Origin: Zea mays
Taxonomy: Eukaryota; Streptophyta; Magnoliopsida; Poales; Poaceae
DNA: 64,000 bases
NCBI RefSeq assembly: GCF_902167145.1
Contig: NC_050099.1
Span: 8,012,434-8,076,433, forward strand
Direction: 5' to 3'
Shown here: one piece after another, positions 59,313-64,000 of the stretch
How positions within the stretch are numbered: the first letter of the stretch is position 1
Layout of the letters: each line of letters begins with the position of its first letter
Program-made: the position numbers and the translations under genes
Notes under the pieces: generated by a model
The model's database searches: none
What the model was told of the DNA's origin: nothing
Seen by the model: only the letters and a program-made list of their open reading frames with translations

Positions 59313-60626
59313 TGAAAGGGAAATGTGCTTTTGGACCATTTCTATAAATGTTTTGGTGATTAGATGTCCAACACATGTTATTGTGATTAATATGTAATAA
59401 GTGGTTGAGAGATGCAAATCAAAGAATCAAGGTATGACTCTGGCCTTAGTGAATAGTTTTTTATACTAACATATTTCTCTAAGTGCTAGGAACCTTGTCA
59501 AAACAAATGAAATTAGATTGAAGAAATTTGATGAAGTCTAGCCAAACTTGCACCAGCCTTCAGTGCACCAGACTGTCCGGTATGCACCGGACAGTGTCCG
59601 GTGCACAGGCTGGTCCAGCAGCGAACTTGCTACTCTCAGGAATCGACGAGGGAGTCGTGGCTAAAAATCACCGGACTGTCCGGTGGCGCACCGGACTATC
59701 CGGTGAGCCAACAGCGCCCGCGCCAACGGTCGGCAGCGCGATCAGCGGGCGACGCGTGGCCCGAGCCAATGGTCACCAGGCCGCACCGGACTGTACGGTG
59801 CGCCAAGGGGACCGAAGGCTCAATGGTCGGCTTCGTCAGAAAAGGAAAGAAATCGGGTACTGTTCATGTCCGGTGGTTCACCAGACTGTCCGGTGTGCCA
59901 GCCGATATAAGGCAAGAATTGCCTACCAAATGGAGATCCAACGGCTCCTAGTTGCCTTGGGGCTATAAAAGGGACCCCTAGGCGCATGGAGCACTAAACC
60001 AAGCCTCCATTGAACATCCTAAGATGCCTAGACTCCACAAGCGCGCATCTGGATCATCATGACTGAGATTTGATCACTTGTTATGTTGCAAACGTGTTGC
60101 GCTGTTTTTGTGTGCTCTCTTCTTGACTTGTGTGTGTGTGTCATTGCAGCGACTTTAGCTCTTGCGTGTGTTTCTTTCCGTTCCTTACTCTTGTGGTTTT
60201 TATTGTGATCAACATTGTAAGGGTAAGAGGCTCCAACTTGTGGAGATTCCTCACAAAGGGAAACATCTACTAAGGAAGAAAATCGTGGTACTCAAGTTTG
60301 ATCATTGGATCACTTGAGAGGGATTGAGTGCAATCCTTAATCGAAGGAGGTCACCAAAATGTGGAATAGGCATTGGCCGAACCATGGGATAAAATCACTG
60401 TGTCTCTTGTGTCACTTTTTATCGTGATTGGTTTCTCTTCTTGAGTTCTCGCTCAATCACTTGTGCTATTGTTCCTAAGTTCAATACTCATTCTAAAGGA
60501 ACAATCAAGTGAAGAGTTCTTGCCATAGCATCTTGGTTTAACATTACTAACATTTCATAACCAAGTTTGGGCTATTTAGTGTTGTTATTTACAGGATCAC
60601 CTATTCACCCCCTATAGGTGCTCTCA
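59313..60626 (+). repeat. 5' LTR of a Sirevirus-type Ty1-copia element
   Basis: Begins TGAAAGGGAAATGTGC and ends GGTGCTCTCA, 1314 bp. It contains several CACCGGACTGTCCGGTG-type palindromes at about 59565-59605, 59670-59705, 59785 and 59877, and a GGGCTATAAAAGGG TATA region at about 59960-59973. The 5 bp before it are AAACC; the matching 3' duplication lies outside the window. The start TGAAAGGG is shared with the solo LTR at 163. Confidence 0.9.
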
Positions 60627-60628
60627 AT

Positions 60629-60639
60629 TGGTATCAGAG
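60629..60639 (+). other. Primer-binding site (initiator tRNA-Met type)
   Basis: TGGTATCAGAG, two bases after the LTR end, complementary to the 3' end of plant initiator tRNA-Met. Confidence 0.92.
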
Positions 60640-60675
60640 TTGTACTCTTCATTAAGGGACTAACCGCCTGAAGAG

Positions 60676-61961
60676 ATGGATCCTAAAGGCAAGGGAATGG
60701 TGATCAACGACAAGGAGAAGGAGACCCTCTACGAGCCAAAAGACGACAAACCCACTAACTCAGGCTTGAGTCACAAGAAGAGGGATGGAAAGAAGAAGAG
60801 GCGCATTAGGAAGATCATCTACTACGACAGCGACACCTCCTCTTCTTCACCAAGGGATGATGACGACGAAGACTCTTCGTTGAAAAAGAAACTGTTAATC
60901 AAAACTATTATTTTTATTATTCTCGCATCCCTTATAATTCGAATGCCCATTTACTATCTATTCCACTTGGAAAACCCCCACACTTTGATGGAGAGGACTA
61001 TTCATTTTGGAGTCATAAAATGTTTAGTCACCTATTTTCCCTCCATCCTAGTATTTGGGAAATTGTTGAAAATGGAATGCATTTCGATAGCACCGATAAT
61101 CATGTATTCATAAATGAGCAAATACATAAAAATGCCCAAGCCACTACTGTTTTGCTAGCATCTCTATGTAGGGATGAATACAATAAAGTGAGCGGCTTGG
61201 ACAATGCAAAGCAAATATGGTATACCCTCAAGATCTCTCACGAGGGTAATGATGCCACCATGATCACAAAGATGGAACTAGTGGAAGGCGAGCTTGGGAG
61301 GTTTGCCATGATAAGGGGAGAGGAGCCAACTCAAACGTACGACAGGCTCAAGACCCTTGTCAACAAGATCCGAAGCTATGGGAGTACAAGATGGACGGAT
61401 CATGACATCGTCCGACTCATGCTAAGGTCATTTACCGTTATTGATCCTCATCTTGTAAATCTTATTCGTGAGAACCCCAGGTACACCAAGATGACGCTCG
61501 AAGAAATTCTTGGAAAATTCGTGAGCGGGCGCATGATGGTGAAAGAAGCAAGGTATGTGGACGATGCCTTAAACGGACCACTTCCTGTCTACGAGCCACA
61601 ACCCATTGCTCTCAAAGCAACCAGCAACAAGGAAGTGCTACCTAGCAAAGTAGCACAAGTGGAGGCTGCTGGGCTCAACGAGGACGAAATGACGCTCATC
61701 ATCAAGCGCTTCAAGACCGCCTTGAAGGGATGCAAGGAGTATCCCAACAAGAACAAATCAAGGGGAAAGCGCTCCTGCTTCAAGTGCGGCAAGTCTGGTC
61801 ATTTTATAGCACAATGTCCCGATAATGACAATGACCAGGCACAAAGGAAGAAAGGGAAGAAGGAAGGAAAGAAGAACTACAGAAAGCGAAGGGCGAGGCG
61901 CACATTGGAAAGGAATGGGACTCCGACTGTTCTTCATCCGACTCCGATGATGAAGGACTAG
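60676..61961 (+). pseudogene. Copia gag, frameshifted
   Basis: The gag starts at ATG 60676 with a Lys-rich segment (MDPKGKGMVINDKEKE). The match moves to another frame at about 60890-60905 and stays open to a stop at 61959-61961. The main body includes FDGEDYSFWSHKMFSHLFSL, the UBN2-type gag domain (ATTVLLASLCRDEYNKVSGL, IWYTLKISHEGN, RLKTLVNKIRSYG), and a zinc knuckle CFKCGKSGHFIAQC (CX2CX4HX4C) at 61776-61817 that binds RNA in the particle. Near 61895 the family reading changes frame again. Gag would form the virus-like particle; this copy could not make the full protein without frameshifting. Confidence 0.88.
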
Positions 61962-63075
61962 CTGCCTCAGCCTTCGACAAGTCCTCCCTCTTCCCCAATG
62001 AACGACACACATGTCTCATGGCTAAGGAGAAGAAGGTACGTACACGAGATACACCTAAGTACACTTCTTCTAGTGATGAGAATTTTCTGATGATGATGAA
62101 ATATACTATAGTGATCTTTTTAAAGGATTATATAGATCTAAGGTAGACAAAATAAATGAATTGATTGATGCACTTAATGAGAAAGACAAGCTACTAGAAA
62201 AACAAGAAGATATTCTCTTTGAGGAACATGATAAGTTTATTAGTATTCAAAAATCTTTTGCACTAGAAGTTAAGAAAAATGAACTATTGTCTTCTGAGTT
62301 GTCTACTTGTCATGATTCTATTTCTAGTCTAAAAAATTTGAATGCTGATTTAAATACTAAGCTATAAAAAGTTAATGTGGCTAGTTCATGTGTAGAGTAT
62401 GTTGTAATCTGCAATAGGTGTAAAGATTTTAATATTGATGCTTGTAATGAACATGCCTCTACTATTCTTAAATTAAACAATGATGTTGTAAGTCTTAATG
62501 CTCAACTTAAGACTTGCAAGGATAACTATGAGAAACTAAAATTTGCTAGGGATGTCTACACCATTGGTAGACATCCCTCAATTAAGGATGGAATTGGTTT
62601 CCAAAAGGGGACTAAGAACTTTACAAGCCATAGGACTTCCAATCTCAACAAGGAAAAAGGGAAGGCTCCTATGGCTAGTAGTTCTCAAAAGAACCATGCC
62701 TATCTTTATAAGAAAGTTCCTAATGTTACTCATCATGATAAGTGTCATAATCATTCTATTTTTCCTATATGTCATGATGATGTATTTAGTTCTCATGCCA
62801 TGTTTGCAACTAGCTCCTCTTATGCTCATGGTAGAAATAGGCCTAGGCGTAATCATGTTGTTTCTCTTGCACCTAGGAAAACATCAACTGGACCAACTAC
62901 TCTTTATCAAACATGTGATGCTTCATTTGTACTGTCATGTAAAAATGCTAAAGTAGTTGCTAGAAAGTTGGAATCTAAATGCAAGAGAGACAAAACTTGC
63001 ATTTGGGTTCCAAAATTTGTTGTAACTAACCTTGTAGGACCCAACAAGAGTTGGGTACCTAAAACCCAAGCTTAA
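61962..63075 (+). pseudogene. Gag C-terminal / coiled-coil region with stop
   Basis: After another frame change near 62087, the frame 62161-63075 carries a coiled-coil-like stretch (INELIDALNEKDKLLEKQED). A TAA at 62365-62367 interrupts it, and the same frame then continues (SSCVEYVVICNRCKDFNIDA to LVGPNKSWVPKTQA, stop at 63075). This long region between zinc knuckle and protease is characteristic of Sirevirus copia elements of the Opie/Ji group. The pol frame begins shortly after in a different register. Confidence 0.75.
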
Positions 63076-63077
63076 AT

Positions 63078-64000
63078 ACCTTGCAGGTTTATGCATCCGG
63101 GGGCTCAAGCTGGATTATTGATAGCGGATACATAAACCACATGACAGGGGAGAAGAAAATGTTTACCTCCTACGTCAAGAACAAGGATTCCCAAGACACT
63201 ATCATCTTTGAAGATGGGAACCAAGGCAAGGTCAAAGGCTTAGGAAAAATAGCCATCACAACCGAGCATTCGATCTCTAATGTGTTTTTAGTAGAATTGC
63301 TCGGGTACAATTTGTTGTCTGTAAGCCAATTATGTCATATGGGTTATAATTGTTTATTTACAAATATTGATGTATCTGTCTTTAGAAGAAGTGATGGTTC
63401 ATTAGCTTTTAAGGGTTTATTAGATGACAAGCTCTACTTAGTTGATTTTTCAAAAGAAAATGCCGATCTAGATGCATGCTTAATTGCTAAGACTAATATG
63501 GGCTGGCTCTGGCACTGCCGTCTAGCACATGCTGGAATGAAGAACCTTCATAAGCTTCTAAAGGGAGAACATGTGTTAGGACTAACCGATGTCTGTTTTG
63601 AGAAAGACAGACCTTGTGCAGCATGCCAAGCAGGGAAGCAGGTGGGAAGTACTCATCAAAGCAAGAATGTGATGACAACATCAAGACCACTGGAACTCCT
63701 ACACATGTATCTCTTCGACCCCGTTGCTTATCTCAGCATCAGGGGAAGTAAGTATGGTCTTGTTATTGTAGATGATTTTTCCCGCTTCACTTGGGTTTTC
63801 TTTTTGCAGGAAAAATCTGAGACCCAAGGAACCCTAAAGCGCTTCTTAAGGAGAGCTCAAAACAAATTTGAGCTAAAAGTGAAAAAGATAAGAAGCGATA
63901 ATGGATCCGAGTTCAAAAATCTTCAAGTCGAAGAATATCTTGAGGAGGAAGGCATCAAGCATGAGTTCTCTGCTCCCTACACACCACAACAAAATGGTGT
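63078..64000 (+). pseudogene. Copia pol start: protease and integrase, incomplete at window end
   Basis: One frame is open from about 63078 to the window edge. It has the aspartic protease site WIIDSGYINHMTG (DSG kept; the following Cys of the usual DSGCTNHMT is Tyr). Next is the GAG-pre-integrase HHCC zinc motif (LWHCRLAHAGMKNLH ... CAACQAGKQ), then the integrase core. The first catalytic Asp of the DDE triad, expected in H(M/I)DLFGP, is Tyr here (TAT at 63708-63710) and the Gly is Asp; the second (SDNGSEF) is present; the third lies beyond the edge. The missing Asp predicts an inactive integrase. Reverse transcriptase and RNase H would follow to the right. Confidence 0.85.

Noticed and set aside
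60629..60639. tRNA-Met-like match
   Set aside because: It is the short primer-binding site of a retrotransposon, not a tRNA gene; there is no cloverleaf.
59313..64000. Possibility of an endogenous pararetrovirus
   Set aside because: The LTR, tRNA-Met primer site, CCHC gag, and protease-integrase order are those of a Ty1-copia retrotransposon; no movement protein or coat gene is present.

Overview
The window looks like nuclear DNA from a large, transposon-rich grass genome, most likely maize (Zea) or a close Andropogoneae relative. That assignment is inferred from three things: LTRs packed with the CACCGGACTGTCCGGTG palindrome typical of Opie/Ji-type copia elements, Helitrons with the GCCCGTGCGTTGCAACGG terminus that have collected pieces of host genes, and dense Tourist/hAT MITEs. 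Genes have introns, GT..AG splice sites and TATA boxes. Nothing bacterial, no CRISPR array and no rRNA or tRNA gene was seen.

Only three genes look like intact host genes. (1) 5272-5814, minus strand: a three-exon, 112-aa secreted precursor ending in a PSY/RaxX-like sulfated-peptide motif. (2) 15039-15644, plus strand: an intronless 201-aa calmodulin-like protein with two EF hands and a hydrophobic, Cys-rich N-terminus. (3) 22985-25235, plus strand: a three-exon gene for a plant DUF7054 (At4g22758-like) protein.

The rest is mostly mobile DNA, much of it nested, and most borders can be fixed to the base by target-site duplications (TSDs). 0-3 kb: two solo LTRs side by side (copia-like 163-1338, TSD GAAAG; Ty3-like 1667-2904, TSD GTTTG). 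7.75-12.13 kb: a minus-strand Helitron carrying, all in sense, fragments of ANP32-related, UVSSA-like, nitronate monooxygenase and ribosomal protein L21 genes. 12.4-14.65 kb: tandem Tourist MITEs and a 5'-truncated LINE with a 15-bp TSD. 16.3-21.3 kb: three diverged copies of a non-coding module. 26.5-29.1 kb: a second Helitron complex holding a PP2C fragment and three successive 3' termini. 29.14-32.12 kb: a TIR element carrying an ATG3-like exon and a 148-bp tandem array. 32.73-36.14 kb: a complete small LTR retrotransposon (341-bp LTRs, TSD TTTGG) whose interior contains part of a FAD monooxygenase gene. 37.4-41.06 kb: a 3.67-kb solo LTR with a hAT MITE inside. 42.5-51.1 kb: a minus-strand Ty3-type element with 3.6-kb LTRs around only 1.3 kb of non-coding interior. 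51-57 kb: hAT and Tourist MITEs, another Helitron terminus and unrecognised exon-like pieces. 59.3-64 kb: 5' LTR, primer-binding site, gag and the start of pol of a Sirevirus-type copia element, damaged by frameshifts, a stop and a lost integrase catalytic residue; it runs off the right edge.

The main theme is gene-fragment capture by three different transposon classes (Helitron, TIR element, LTR retrotransposon) within about 30 kb. Protein family assignments are by recognition from the sequence alone; no database search was possible.
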